Made by a program: the position numbers and the translations under genes. A stretch of 64,000 nt of DNA from Bacteroidota bacterium (GTDB taxonomy: Bacteria; Bacteroidota; JABWAT01). Positions 27,792 to 37,026 of the stretch are shown piece after piece. How positions within the stretch are numbered: position 1 is the first letter of the stretch; each line of letters begins with the position of its first letter. The notes under the pieces are model-generated. The model saw only the letters and a list, made by a program, of their open reading frames with translations, had not been told where the DNA came from and searched no databases. The DNA lies in assembly GCA_017303995.1 (NCBI GenBank), contig JAFLBE010000008.1:1-64000 (forward strand), read 5' to 3'.

Positions 27792-28868
27792 TCAGTCAGA
27801 TTTCAACGGTTCTTCTGAAAATCGCAGGTAATAGCCTTTTTCCTTCAGATTATTTTGGTTATTGCTGATGAACTTGAGTATTGAATTGATTGAAAGGGTA
27901 TTGGTTGTGCCATAATGTTGAATCGTTTGTCGCTTGATCAGTAACTTTCCGTCACTAAATTCCCTCACTTCAACCGATTCATCAAAATCTTCCATCGGTG
28001 CAACCACCCATTCATAATGAACTGGTGAAGACCGGGTAATTCCAATCCATTCGGGCTCAGAAGAATTGAAACGATAGGCAAAAACCGGACCTCCGCTATA
28101 ACCTTTATTGGTCACGGCATCCGAAATAAATTCGTTGGAATTCCGCCTTCCCATAGTTATGAGCCCTGTTGTCATCTGTTTTTGAGCCGCCGGATAACCA
28201 AAATGATACGCAAGGGTTCCAAGTTTGAGTTTTGAAGAGTTTCCTGGTTTTCCTTTAAATTCTGAAATTTGTGAAGAAGTCGTTGTTGTTACAGCCTGTC
28301 CAAGAATAGCCACATCAAGCTGTTGATCAAAAGAAAGAATTGAAAGCCGGTCAAGTTCAGGGTATTCCGGCAGAAATAAATCAGTACTTAATTTTAAAGC
28401 CAGGGTTCGAAGGTGGGGAAGGCCATCAGAATTCTTTGAAGTGTAATACTGGTAAACTGTGTCTGGTTTCATGATCACATGCAAACAGGTTAGAACGGCC
28501 AGTTTTGAATCCCGGTTGTGTATGACTAACCCGGTTCCGGTTGACGGTTCGTTTTTTATTTTCAGATCAGTTGCATACGCTTCAGGTGATCTTCTTTTTA
28601 AATCTGCAACCGATACGTTTTTTGATTCAGGAAAGTAAAAGACACGATAATAAGTGATTGAGTTAACCAGAATTACAGATTGGGAGATTGTCTCCAGCCG
28701 ATCAGAATCCAAAAATGGAGGATTACTTGTCAGGTAAGTATCCTTTCCGGCTAATGAGATAACTCCCAGGTTTTCAGTCACAGATGAACAGGCCTGAAAA
28801 CCGCTGGCAATCAGAATTCCTGCGACAATCTGGTTGAAAATGTGTTGAGAAAAGTTGTTCACCTGCAA
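27792..28868 (-). CDS. Trypsin-like serine protease, possible lipoprotein
   Basis: The 358-residue protein has an N-terminal hydrophobic segment ending in FQACSS, a plausible though imperfect lipobox (Cys27). The chymotrypsin-fold triad is visible: His130 in TCLHV, Asp185 in LDVAILG and Ser258 in NKGYSGGPVF. No PDZ domain follows, unlike DegP. It may act in the periplasm or as an outer-membrane-attached protease. The N-terminal 100 residues before the protease fold are unrecognised. Confidence 0.85.
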   Translation of the reverse strand: MQVNNFSQHIFNQIVAGILIASGFQACSSVTENLGVISLAGKDTYLTSNPPFLDSDRLETISQSVILVNSITYYRVFYFPESKNVSVADLKRRSPEAYATDLKIKNEPSTGTGLVIHNRDSKLAVLTCLHVIMKPDTVYQYYTSKNSDGLPHLRTLALKLSTDLFLPEYPELDRLSILSFDQQLDVAILGQAVTTTTSSQISEFKGKPGNSSKLKLGTLAYHFGYPAAQKQMTTGLITMGRRNSNEFISDAVTNKGYSGGPVFAYRFNSSEPEWIGITRSSPVHYEWVVAPMEDFDESVEVREFSDGKLLIKRQTIQHYGTTNTLSINSILKFISNNQNNLKEKGYYLRFSEEPLKSD

Positions 28869-28875
28869 CTTACCA

Positions 28876-28892
28876 CCCCGAAGCTAGTTCGG
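28876..28892. repeat. CCCGAA/TTCGGG inverted repeat
   Basis: CCCGAA and TTCGGG flank a GCTAG loop, followed by ATCTTCGCTTCACTCGAC. The same stem recurs at 63767-63782. It lies between the trypsin-like gene start and the end of the Fe-S gene. Confidence 0.7.
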
Positions 28893-28914
28893 GATCTTCG
28901 CTTCACTCGACTTA

Positions 28915-30951
28915 TCACTTTTTCTCCATTGAATCTGCAACAAACTCGGCAATATCTTTTACCTTCACATCCTTGCCGCCTTCAGATGATTTCACACCAT
29001 CCGACATCATGGTCATACAAAATGGACAGGATGTTGCAACCGTGTCCGCTCCGGTAGCAACTGCTTCTTCGGCTCTTTCCTGATTAATACGTTTTCCCGT
29101 ATTTTCTTCCATGAACATTCTTGCACCACCGGCCCCGCAGCAAAGTCCTTTGTCTTTAGACCGCTTCATTTCAACGGTTTCAATCCCATCAAGAAAATCC
29201 AGAATTTCTCTTGGCGCATCATATATTCCGTTTGCACGTCCCAGATAACAGGAGTCATGGAAGGTAACTTTACTTTTTTCCTGAGGCAAAAGTTTTATTT
29301 TTCCTTCACTGATCAACTGCTGGATAAGTTCGGTGTGATGAATAACCTCATAATGTCCGCCAAAATCACCATACTCGTTTTTAAGGATATTAAAACAATG
29401 CGGACAGCTCGTAACCACTTTTTTGAACTTGTACTGACTCAGCATTTCAACGTTTTCAATGATCAGCGTTTCAGCAAGCATTTCATTTCCTGCACGTCTT
29501 GCTGGGTCGCCTGTACATTTTTCTTTTTTTCCAACAATCGCCCAGTCGAGTCCGGCTTCATTTAAAATTGTTGTAAGTGCACGGGTTACTTTTGTATACC
29601 GATCATCGAAGGCACCGGCGCAACCAACCCAAAAAAGAACATCAACTGCTCCGCCTTTTTCGTCAATTCGGGGGACTTTAAGTCCTTCTGTCCATTTTTC
29701 ACGATCCTGTGGGTTAAATGCCCAGGGCAATCCCTTCGTTTCAAGATTATCGAACATAATTTTGAGTTCAGGCGAAACCTTCGACTCATTTAAAACCAGG
29801 TGACGGCGCATGTCAATAATCTGAGGAACATGTTCAATCATAACAGGACATTCTTCCATGCAGGCCTGACAGGTTGTACACGACCAGATTTCTTCTTCCG
29901 AAATAAAATCGCCAACTAAAAGTTTTTGAAGAATTCCTTTTCCAGCTTCTGATTCTGCTTCAATTTTTCCTTGTGCCACATCCATTCTTTCAGAAAGACG
30001 ATGACGCGTGTCCACAATGATTTTTCTTGGAGAAAGAGGTTTTCCTGTGAGATTTGCCGGACAAACTGAGGTACACCTTCCGCATTCTGTACAAGTATAA
30101 CTGTCGAAAAGCTGTTTCCATGTCAGATCTTCAATATCCTTCGCCCCAAATGAAGGCATTTCCATATCCGGATTTTCTTCCATTTTTGCCATGGTTTCCA
30201 TGATATGCATCGGTTTTAATTTCCCTGAAGGTTCCAATCGGCTGAAATAGACATTGAAAACAGAGGTTAAAACGTGAAGATGCTTTGAATAGGGAAGGTA
30301 ATTCAGAAATGTGAAAATGATGATCATATGCATCCACCAGGCTACATAATAGCCGGTTTCAGACTGATTGGTAATGGTTCCGATGAAGGCTGATATGGGA
30401 CGATATTCCCAGTTTGCCGATCCTGAATGAAAAGCATATTGAAGAAAATAGGTGACGACAACACCCAAAATAAGCAGAAGGATTGAAGTCGCATCCAGTT
30501 GTGCTTTAATAGTCATTTCACTTGTCCAAAGCCGTTTTGGACGGATAATCCATCTTCGGATCAGTAAAGAAATGACAGCCAGGGCAACCAGTGAAGCAAA
30601 TACATCCTGCGAAAATGAAATCACGGTATACACAGGACCTAAGAATGAAAAGGAAATATCAAAAATGCCTCTGAATACCCCTTTCAGAATTTCTTCAATC
30701 AGCCCGAAACCTAAAACAAGAAATCCCCAGAAAATCATAACATGAAGCAATCCGGCAACAGGTTCACGCATGATTTTTGATTGACCCAGGGCAATCTTTA
30801 ACATATTCCCGAGCCGGGTTCCAATGTTCCCAAACCGGTCTTCAGGTTTACCCATTTTCAGGCCAATCAATAAACGATTGCAGCTGAATACAAAAAAAGT
30901 TAACGCCGAGGCGAGAACAAGAATAAATGCAAGACTGTGCATCCACTCCAT
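28915..30951 (-). CDS. Membrane Fe-S electron-transfer protein (EtfD/HdrD-like)
   Basis: The 678-residue protein has about six N-terminal membrane segments (about 5-235), like a nitrate reductase gamma or haem b unit. Two 4Fe-4S sites follow ([12 protein letters not shown] near 295 and [12 protein letters not shown] near 370). Two CCG-type regions come next, with the second clearer: [18 protein letters not shown] and TSCPFC. This layout matches the iron-sulfur reductase family that includes mycobacterial EtfD, thought to pass electrons from ETF to menaquinone during fatty-acid oxidation. No etfAB genes are adjacent, so the role is inference. Confidence 0.88.
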   Translation of the reverse strand: MEWMHSLAFILVLASALTFFVFSCNRLLIGLKMGKPEDRFGNIGTRLGNMLKIALGQSKIMREPVAGLLHVMIFWGFLVLGFGLIEEILKGVFRGIFDISFSFLGPVYTVISFSQDVFASLVALAVISLLIRRWIIRPKRLWTSEMTIKAQLDATSILLLILGVVVTYFLQYAFHSGSANWEYRPISAFIGTITNQSETGYYVAWWMHMIIIFTFLNYLPYSKHLHVLTSVFNVYFSRLEPSGKLKPMHIMETMAKMEENPDMEMPSFGAKDIEDLTWKQLFDSYTCTECGRCTSVCPANLTGKPLSPRKIIVDTRHRLSERMDVAQGKIEAESEAGKGILQKLLVGDFISEEEIWSCTTCQACMEECPVMIEHVPQIIDMRRHLVLNESKVSPELKIMFDNLETKGLPWAFNPQDREKWTEGLKVPRIDEKGGAVDVLFWVGCAGAFDDRYTKVTRALTTILNEAGLDWAIVGKKEKCTGDPARRAGNEMLAETLIIENVEMLSQYKFKKVVTSCPHCFNILKNEYGDFGGHYEVIHHTELIQQLISEGKIKLLPQEKSKVTFHDSCYLGRANGIYDAPREILDFLDGIETVEMKRSKDKGLCCGAGGARMFMEENTGKRINQERAEEAVATGADTVATSCPFCMTMMSDGVKSSEGGKDVKVKDIAEFVADSMEKK

Positions 30952-31033
30952 AATAATTCTCCGGATATTAAGATTCTGATTTATTTTTTTTGATCTGAGC
31001 CAAATGGGTCAGATTGGATGACAATGGCTGGAT

Positions 31034-31936
31034 TTATATTTCCAGATAACCCTGCATGAAAATTCTTGCAGATCCACTGATTTCAAGCCGGGAAATCGAA
31101 CGATCCCTGACATCGGCTTTAATATGAACTTCTCCGTCACGGTTGATGGCTGAACCTTGTTCCCCGGTGAATTGGTAAGACCGGTTTTCAAGACCAGGAA
31201 AAACGAAATTTAGCCAGTAGGCCGCAAGTGCTGCATTGGTCGTGCCAGTCACCGGATCTTCATTGATTCCCAGATTGGGTGAGAAGTACCTGGAATGAAA
31301 ACTCGAAGAGGGTTTTATGGTTTCTCTTGAAAAAGTACAGACTCCTGAAATGTTCTCATCAATCAGTATCTTTCGTAACTGTCCAAAATTCGGCAGGATT
31401 TTCTTCAAAGTAAGCAGACCCAGAACCGGAATCATGAAAACTCTTGAATCGGTTATATAAATAGGAAGACGGGAATCGATATCGTTATCTGTGATGCCAA
31501 GAAACCTGAAAATATCTTCCTGCGGACCGCCATAAGGTTTAAAAGAGGGAACGGGTAGCCCGATCCAGATTATCGGATTTAATCCCTGCCCATTTTCAAT
31601 ACTAACCGGAAGAATCCCCTTTTGATAGTCAAGATGGTGATGACTTACAAATCCATCAACGACATGAATAACCCGTTCTTTGATTAATACATGAAGTGCA
31701 GCAAGTGTTGAATGTCCGCTCAGTGAAATTTCAAAAGACGGGGTGAACCAGCGAAGTGAACAAATTGATTTTTCTGATTTTCCGGGAAGGATAAAAACAG
31801 TTTCTGGCAGATTTAAATCTCTTGCAATACCCTGCATGTCTTCTGTGGTGAGCTGTTCTGTATTGAAAACAACTCCTGCCGGATTTCCCTTAAGTGGCTG
31901 GCTGGTAAAACTATTAACGTGGTAGTACTTACGCAT
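31034..31936 (-). CDS. PhzF-family isomerase/epimerase-like protein
   Basis: The 300-residue protein shows the PhzF fold pattern: KGNPAGVVF near the N-terminus, the catalytic Glu45 in NLPETVF, GHSTLAALHVL, and EDPVTGTTNAAL. The C-terminal SGSARIFMQG motif is typical. PhzF itself isomerises an intermediate of phenazine synthesis, but most homologues have unknown substrates and no phenazine genes are here. It is probably a stand-alone cytoplasmic enzyme. Confidence 0.92.
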   Translation of the reverse strand: MRKYYHVNSFTSQPLKGNPAGVVFNTEQLTTEDMQGIARDLNLPETVFILPGKSEKSICSLRWFTPSFEISLSGHSTLAALHVLIKERVIHVVDGFVSHHHLDYQKGILPVSIENGQGLNPIIWIGLPVPSFKPYGGPQEDIFRFLGITDNDIDSRLPIYITDSRVFMIPVLGLLTLKKILPNFGQLRKILIDENISGVCTFSRETIKPSSSFHSRYFSPNLGINEDPVTGTTNAALAAYWLNFVFPGLENRSYQFTGEQGSAINRDGEVHIKADVRDRSISRLEISGSARIFMQGYLEI

Positions 31937-32212
31937 GTGCTCTTATTTTGATTGCTGAATAAATCAAGATAGAAAATTCAGATAAAAATGTGAATGTTTT
32001 TTTTCCAAATAGTGAAAAAAATTGAAATTAGGTCATTTATTTTCACGGATTTTCAGCAAAGACATTATTAATTCACTGAAACCTAATGGCTTTTTGAATA
32101 CCGGAAATCTAACTTTACAAAAAATAGGCTGAAAATAAATCATCTGTCACACGTAATCTGTCTGATCCTGTCACATTGATTGAAGGAATACAGATCTGAT
32201 CCGGGAGTTTGA
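31937..32212. other. Divergent promoter region
   Basis: AT-rich gap between the divergent phzF-like and four-helix-bundle genes, with presumed promoters for both. Near 32146-32175 it has a small patch of the short-word type (CTGTCACACGTAATCTG). No tRNA or riboswitch fold is evident. Confidence 0.5.
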
Positions 32213-32689
32213 ATGGTAACGGGCAATAATGAAGTGAAGCAAACCAAAAAGCTTGAAAATGTAGAAGACCTTGATATCTGGCAAAAAGTTCATGTCATTA
32301 CCATTGATGTTTTGAAATCGGTGAAGGCTTATCCGATCAGTGAATGGAGTGGTCTGGCTCAGCGTACAAAAAACATTTCGATTGATATCCCGGTTCTCAT
32401 TGAAAGAGGATTCAAACGCCGTAATTTTCGAGAAAAGCTTGAGTACTACCTCAAAGCCAGTGAAGCCTTGGATGAATTGAAATATCTGCTTAAAATTGCT
32501 GACCAATTGGGATATACCAAAAAAACAAATCCGCTTTATCCTCAGATTGAAGAAACCGCTGCCATGTTTACCGGGCTTATTAAAGCAATGGAAAAGCGCA
32601 CAATGGGTCTGCCTCCCCGTGGCCGTGAGGTTCTGAATAATGACCTTCCGGTTGACCCAGTTGCAGAAATTTCCTCACCGGATGCATGA
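32213..32689 (+). CDS. Four-helix-bundle protein (S23/IVS family)
   Basis: The 158-residue protein has the pattern of the family first seen in 23S rRNA intervening sequences: DLDIWQKVH near the N-terminus, then WSGLAQRTKNISIDIPVLIERG, and helices ending about residue 125. A polar tail of about 30 residues extends the usual length. Start ATG is preceded by GGGAG. It overlaps the miaA start by 4 bp, so the two are co-translated. Function is unknown; basic surfaces in the family suggest nucleic-acid contact. Confidence 0.82.
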   Translation: MVTGNNEVKQTKKLENVEDLDIWQKVHVITIDVLKSVKAYPISEWSGLAQRTKNISIDIPVLIERGFKRRNFREKLEYYLKASEALDELKYLLKIADQLGYTKKTNPLYPQIEETAAMFTGLIKAMEKRTMGLPPRGREVLNNDLPVDPVAEISSPDA

Positions 32690-33609
32690 ATCCGGTTCCT
32701 GTTCTTGTCATTTTGGGTCCCACTGCAATTGGAAAAACCCGCCTTGCCGTAAAAGTTGCCGAACATCTGAAGGGCGAAATTATTTCTGCCGATTCCCGTC
32801 AGGTTTACCAGGGAATGACGATTGGCACCGGCAAAGACTTATCTGAATATCAAACCCCTTCCGGCCAAATCCCATTTCATCTTATCGATATCCGCAATCC
32901 CGGTTATGAATTCAATGTATTCGAATTTAGGAATGAAGCCCTGAACGTCATTGAAAACTGTTCAAAAAGATCACGATTACCTGTCATTTGTGGTGGAACC
33001 GGACTTTACTTAAGTTCTCTGCTGCAAGATTACCGGTTTTCATCAGTGCCTGAAAACCCCATTCTCCGTGAACAGCTTGGTTCTTTATCCGACCAAAACC
33101 TCATCGATATTCTAACCTCAAAAAAACAACTTCATAATAAAACTGATCTGACTGACAGAAAACGACTGATCAGGGCGATTGAAATTGCTGAGGGCGAAGA
33201 AACAACTCAATGTGAAGAGCAGAAAATCCAGCTTGATCCACTCATTTTTGGTCTTGATTGTCCCAGAGAGTTACTTTATAGCCGGATAGACAAACGGTTG
33301 TCTGATCGGTTAAATTCAGGATTGATTGAGGAAGTGAAAAGGTTACTTGACTCAGGAATTACGCCAGATCAGCTCAGGTTCTACGGGTTGGAATACCGTT
33401 TTGTAACCGACTACCTTCAGGGAATCATTTCCCGTGAAGTCCTTGAAACAGAACTTGCCCGGGCGATTCATAAATTTGCAAAACGGCAGTTGACCTGGTT
33501 CAGGAAAATGGAAAAGGAAGGCGTGGTAATTAACTGGCTGAATGCAGAGCACGATCCGGATTTTAACGTCCGGATCATACTGGAGAAAATGAATCGTTTA
33601 ACTTTTTGA
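32686..33609 (+). CDS. miaA: tRNA dimethylallyltransferase MiaA
   Basis: MiaA adds a dimethylallyl group to A37 of tRNAs reading UNN codons. The 307-residue protein has a P-loop GPTAIGKT at the N-terminus, SADSRQVYQGM, the block HLIDIRNP, GGTGLYL and a C-terminal KRQLTWFRKM. Its start codon overlaps the stop of the four-helix gene (ATGA), and its stop overlaps the 3' end of the convergent SDR gene by 12 bp. Confidence 0.97.
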   Translation: MNPVPVLVILGPTAIGKTRLAVKVAEHLKGEIISADSRQVYQGMTIGTGKDLSEYQTPSGQIPFHLIDIRNPGYEFNVFEFRNEALNVIENCSKRSRLPVICGGTGLYLSSLLQDYRFSSVPENPILREQLGSLSDQNLIDILTSKKQLHNKTDLTDRKRLIRAIEIAEGEETTQCEEQKIQLDPLIFGLDCPRELLYSRIDKRLSDRLNSGLIEEVKRLLDSGITPDQLRFYGLEYRFVTDYLQGIISREVLETELARAIHKFAKRQLTWFRKMEKEGVVINWLNAEHDPDFNVRIILEKMNRLTF

Positions 33610-34425
33610 TTTTTTCTCAACAACCAGCTTCACCATTCCAAAAAACCATGAATTTGGCAAAATTCTTCTGAGAAATAGCAACAACGGGGCATTGCTTCCA
33701 ACCGGATATCTCATTTTTTTCTTTCCGTCTGAGGCTGAAAGGAAAATTGTTTTTGCAACAATTTCCGGACCCGGCCCGTTTGCTCCAGCCGCCTGCATGT
33801 TTGGCATTGTGAGTTCAGTATAGGAATCGTAGGCAGATAGTCCCTCTTTTTTGAACAAATCCATCGAGCGATCATAAAAATCTGTTTTAATGGCACCTGG
33901 TTCAACCAGCTTGATTCTGATATTGTGTTCGTTCAGTTCGTATTGCAATGACTCAGAAAAACCTTCAATTGCCCATTTGGTTCCGTGGTAAAGGCTGTAC
34001 AACGGAAAGGTAATCAGTCCACCCATTGACGTAACATTAATGATGGTGCCTGATTTTTTTTCACGGAAATAGGGCAGTATTGCTCTGACAACATTCATGA
34101 CCCCGAAAACATTTGTATCAAATTGGCGTTTGATCTGCTCTTTTGAAGCTGCCTCAAATGCACCAACAGCACCATAGCCCGCGTTGTTTACAATAACATC
34201 CAAATTTCCGAGGTCTGTAATTGCATTTTTGATTGTCTTTTCAATTCCGGCTTCATCCAAAACATCTAGTGGGTAAACCTTTACGTTTGGAAGTTTAGTT
34301 AACTCGGTTTCCTTTTCAGGTGTTCTCATGGTTGCTGCAACATTCCAGCCTTTTTTTTGAAAATAAAAAGCTGCCGATCTGCCGATTCCTGTTGAGGCTC
34401 CGGTAATTAAAACGGTTTTGTTCAT
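33598..34425 (-). CDS. Short-chain dehydrogenase/reductase
   Basis: The 275-residue classical SDR has cofactor motif TGASTGIGRSA at the N-terminus, NNAGYG, and catalytic Tyr and Lys in YHGTK after a conserved Ser (NVTSMGG). A Met/Arg-rich MRTPEKE after strand 2 suggests NADP preference. A TetR operator-like palindrome lies 26-39 bp upstream of its start, and the tetR-like gene is just upstream in the same direction. Substrate is unknown, perhaps a lipid or steroid-like compound. Confidence 0.92.
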   Translation of the reverse strand: MNKTVLITGASTGIGRSAAFYFQKKGWNVAATMRTPEKETELTKLPNVKVYPLDVLDEAGIEKTIKNAITDLGNLDVIVNNAGYGAVGAFEAASKEQIKRQFDTNVFGVMNVVRAILPYFREKKSGTIINVTSMGGLITFPLYSLYHGTKWAIEGFSESLQYELNEHNIRIKLVEPGAIKTDFYDRSMDLFKKEGLSAYDSYTELTMPNMQAAGANGPGPEIVAKTIFLSASDGKKKMRYPVGSNAPLLLFLRRILPNSWFFGMVKLVVEKKSKS

Positions 34426-34450
34426 TTGTCCCTCTGTTTAATTAATATAA

Positions 34451-34464
34451 AATGAATGTTCATT
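34451..34464. promoter_or_regulatory. TetR-type operator copy in the SDR promoter
   Basis: The palindrome AATGAA-TG-TTCATT is identical in its 14-bp core to the palindrome at the tetR-like start. It is close to FadR/AcrR-like operators of the form TGAATGA-TCATTCA. Position upstream of the SDR gene implies repression of it. Confidence 0.8.
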
Positions 34465-34514
34465 CGGTATCAGATTTAAAAAAATATTCCAGGTAACTTA
34501 AGTGATCGTATTGA

Positions 34515-35111
34515 TTAGTAATAATCAGAAAAGGATTCTGTCCTGACGCTGTCCCAGCTGGATTTTATTGCAGCATCAAGAAGATCATCTGAGATTTCAG
34601 GAGTTCCTGCAAGATGAAGTTTAGCTGCAGAGGTAACTTGTCCGAATAGGGTTCCTACCAGAAAATCAAGGGGTAACGATCGGATATGGCCAGTCTCAAT
34701 CCCAGACTCAATGAAGTCTATGACTGGTTTGTAGTAAATCAGGTTTTCTGTCCGGGTTTCAGAACTGATGAAGGGGGATGTAGAATATTGCTCTAAAAAT
34801 CTGAATTCAATTGGGTTTTGAGTGAAATAGATAAATAAATTCTTCCAGAATAATGAAAATTGAACAGAGTAAGATTCAGAAGTGTCTTTATTCTGGAGTA
34901 AGGTTATTCCCATCTTTTGCTTTAGGAGAGAGTATAATTCACCGATAAGCTGGTTCTTGTTTTCGAAATAATGATAAATGGTTCCGGCTGCAACACCAGC
35001 TTCTTTGGCAACAAGTGACATTGGTGTTGCATGGAATCCATTTTCTGTTATTAGTCTCAGTGTGGTTTCCAGTATGGCTAGTTTTTTATCTGGTAAAGAA
35101 TGAATGTTCAT
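34515..35111 (-). CDS. TetR/AcrR-family transcriptional repressor
   Basis: The 198-residue regulator has the TetR helix-turn-helix near residues 10-57 (ILETTLRLITENGFHATPM then GVAAGTIYHYFENKNQLI). The remaining C-terminal domain is a ligand pocket that cannot be identified. The start codon lies inside an inverted repeat at 35098-35113, so binding would block its own translation start region or transcription. The likely target is also the downstream SDR gene. Confidence 0.93.
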   Translation of the reverse strand: MNIHSLPDKKLAILETTLRLITENGFHATPMSLVAKEAGVAAGTIYHYFENKNQLIGELYSLLKQKMGITLLQNKDTSESYSVQFSLFWKNLFIYFTQNPIEFRFLEQYSTSPFISSETRTENLIYYKPVIDFIESGIETGHIRSLPLDFLVGTLFGQVTSAAKLHLAGTPEISDDLLDAAIKSSWDSVRTESFSDYY

Positions 35112-35113
35112 TC
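35098..35113. promoter_or_regulatory. Autoregulatory TetR operator overlapping the start codon
   Basis: Palindrome GAATGAA-TG-TTCATTC, 16 bp perfect. It overlaps the ATG of the tetR-like gene (35111-35109 on the minus strand). The 14-bp core matches the site at 34451-34464 exactly. Confidence 0.82.
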
Positions 35114-35176
35114 AGTAAAGATAATTCAAACAAAATGGGATGTCAAGATAGCTGAGAGTGGTTCTGGATTTTGAGG

Positions 35177-35656
35177 TCATTTGGTTTTTACGAATTGAAG
35201 GGAAAACGATCCGGTTCCACCTGAAACGACAACCCGAAGTGAATCCTTTTCAATAAGTGAATAGATCAGTTTTTGAGGAAAGTCGTGTTCAGGATTAGAA
35301 AACTCAATTGAACTATCTGACCGTTTTGACTCAGTGAATGAAATGGTTTTTCCTTCGTTCTGATCGGGCACGGTTGCCTGATAAATCCAGGTATCAGATC
35401 GTTTTATCAATTTGAGGGTTTCTGTGATCAGGGTATCTCGCCCGGTGATCAATCCGCCATAGCCAGAAAATGAATCTTCAGAAATTTGTTTCCAGATTTC
35501 AATTCTCGTTGAATCAGGCGAAATGGTTCTCCAATGACCAGAAAGTGTATCGGGTAGTTGAGATTTATTTAAAGAGGAACAGGAAAATAAAAATAAAAGC
35601 GCAAGGACTCGGAAAATGCGGGAGACGAAATGATTGAATTTCATTTTTGTGTCCAC
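35177..35656 (-). CDS. Small lipoprotein, DUF6265-like
   Basis: The 159-residue protein has a signal peptide ending in LFLFSC. The mature part has a GHWRTISPDSTRIEIW start and a FSNPEHDFPQKLIY block, a pattern I associate with DUF6265, a family of small beta-rich proteins of unknown function. It follows the 141-residue membrane gene by 5 bp on the same strand, so the two likely form an operon. Confidence 0.75.
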   Translation of the reverse strand: MDTKMKFNHFVSRIFRVLALLFLFSCSSLNKSQLPDTLSGHWRTISPDSTRIEIWKQISEDSFSGYGGLITGRDTLITETLKLIKRSDTWIYQATVPDQNEGKTISFTESKRSDSSIEFSNPEHDFPQKLIYSLIEKDSLRVVVSGGTGSFSLQFVKTK

Positions 35657-35661
35657 GAGGT

Positions 35662-36087
35662 TTAGGAATTTGACAATGTCTTTTTAAAGATGTACCGGGC
35701 CATTAATAAAGTGATAATTCCAACGAAAACCCCATAGGCAGCTCCAATCGGAAATCCACTGAAAAAGATGAATCCATCCGCCTCTAGGTCGCCTGCTGTT
35801 TCAATCCACATTTCAGCAGTTTCAGGATTCGAGACAAAATACGTTTCCATAAAAAGAGTAAGAGTTAAACTGTTCCATATTCCGGTAAGGAATGCAGTCA
35901 TAAATCCGTTCCGAAACCAGAAATCCTCAGTGTATTTGCTAAAGATGAAAGCAATAAAAAGGGCAAGAACAATCCAATACCAGATTTCAAAGTCACCTGT
36001 AATGCCATATACTGAAAGAAATCCGATAAGAAACCCAGGCAGCGAGTAAAATAATACCCAAATCCAGTTCATGGTAGTTTTCCTCAT
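35662..36087 (-). CDS. Small hypothetical membrane protein
   Basis: The 141-residue product has three or four hydrophobic segments (about 7-27, 34-49, 60-80 and 108-132) and a short cytoplasmic tail. No family recognised. An in-frame ATG 15 bases in (MNWIWVLF) is an alternative start. It precedes the lipoprotein gene with a 5-bp gap. It is divergent from the DUF47 gene. Confidence 0.7.
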   Translation of the reverse strand: MRKTTMNWIWVLFYSLPGFLIGFLSVYGITGDFEIWYWIVLALFIAFIFSKYTEDFWFRNGFMTAFLTGIWNSLTLTLFMETYFVSNPETAEMWIETAGDLEADGFIFFSGFPIGAAYGVFVGIITLLMARYIFKKTLSNS

Positions 36088-36288
36088 TAATCTGACAGTG
36101 CTTAGATAAGCAAGAAAGTTGGGATTTTCAAACCCTGACGGGCTTTCCAGTCTTAAAATCCATATTTAATTTCCAATTGGCATTTTGGCTGCCCGAACAC
36201 TGAATTATAAAACCTTTCCAGCCGGAAGGTAAATTTGATTCTGAGATCCTTTCCACCTACTTTTATAGTCTAATTGAGGAGTTTAGAG

Positions 36289-36966
36289 ATGAAAAATATT
36301 TTGTCAGGATTGTTCACCCAATCTCCGTTTAATCAGCTTCAGGCACACATGGCCGAAGTTGATAAATGTACAGGTTTAATCAGACCGATTTTCAATGCAT
36401 TGGCCGATGGAAAACATGATGAAGTGAAGGCCATTGCCAAGCAGGTTATGTTTGCCGAACACGAAGCTGATTTGATAAAAGACAAAATCAGAACCAGTAT
36501 TCACGATTCAATGTTTTTACCGGTTGATAAAAAAGATCTCCTCAGGCAATTAAGTGCCCAGGATGACATTGCAGATGCTGCTGAAGATGTTGCTGTTCTG
36601 ATTACCATCCGGCATACCAGCATTCCTGATTTTCTGAAAGATGAAATTTTTGCCTACGTCGACAAATGCTTAGAAGCAACCACCACTGCATCAAAAATTG
36701 TTGATGAACTCGATGAAATGGTTGAATCAAGTTTTGGCGGACTCGAAGCCAGAAAAGTACTCGAATTGTGTGACCGTACTGGCGAACTTGAGTTTGAAGC
36801 AGATAAACTGCAATATAAACTCGGACAGAAAATGTTCCTCCACGAAAAAGACATGAATCCTGTCGATATTTTTATGTGGTTCCAGCTTTTTAAAAATTTG
36901 GGTGAACTTGCCGATACTGCCGAAATGATGGCTAAGCGAACCCGCGTCTTCCTTATTCCTACCTGA
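36289..36966 (+). CDS. DUF47/PhoU-like phosphate transport regulator
   Basis: The 225-residue all-helical protein belongs to the PhoU-related DUF47 family (TIGR00153), cytoplasmic partners of Pit phosphate transporters. Typical features are the paired acidic segments EHEADLIKDKIR and ELEFEADKLQYKLG that bind metals in the family. I use ATG 36289 because GAGGAG (36276-36281) lies 7 bp before it; a TTG at 36274 is unlikely. A pit gene follows by 60 bp. Confidence 0.92.
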   Translation: MKNILSGLFTQSPFNQLQAHMAEVDKCTGLIRPIFNALADGKHDEVKAIAKQVMFAEHEADLIKDKIRTSIHDSMFLPVDKKDLLRQLSAQDDIADAAEDVAVLITIRHTSIPDFLKDEIFAYVDKCLEATTTASKIVDELDEMVESSFGGLEARKVLELCDRTGELEFEADKLQYKLGQKMFLHEKDMNPVDIFMWFQLFKNLGELADTAEMMAKRTRVFLIPT

Positions 36967-37026
36967 AATAGCATGAGAGAACTCTACTTTTTCAAATCTT
37001 TCCTATCACCAATCAGGATTTAGTTT

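Noticed and set aside
31034-31936. Phenazine biosynthesis PhzF
   Set aside because: Family membership is clear, but no other phz gene exists here, so the phenazine role is not claimed.
32213-32689. Avd protein of a diversity-generating retroelement
   Set aside because: The fold family is shared, but no reverse transcriptase, template repeat or variable-repeat target gene is in the window.
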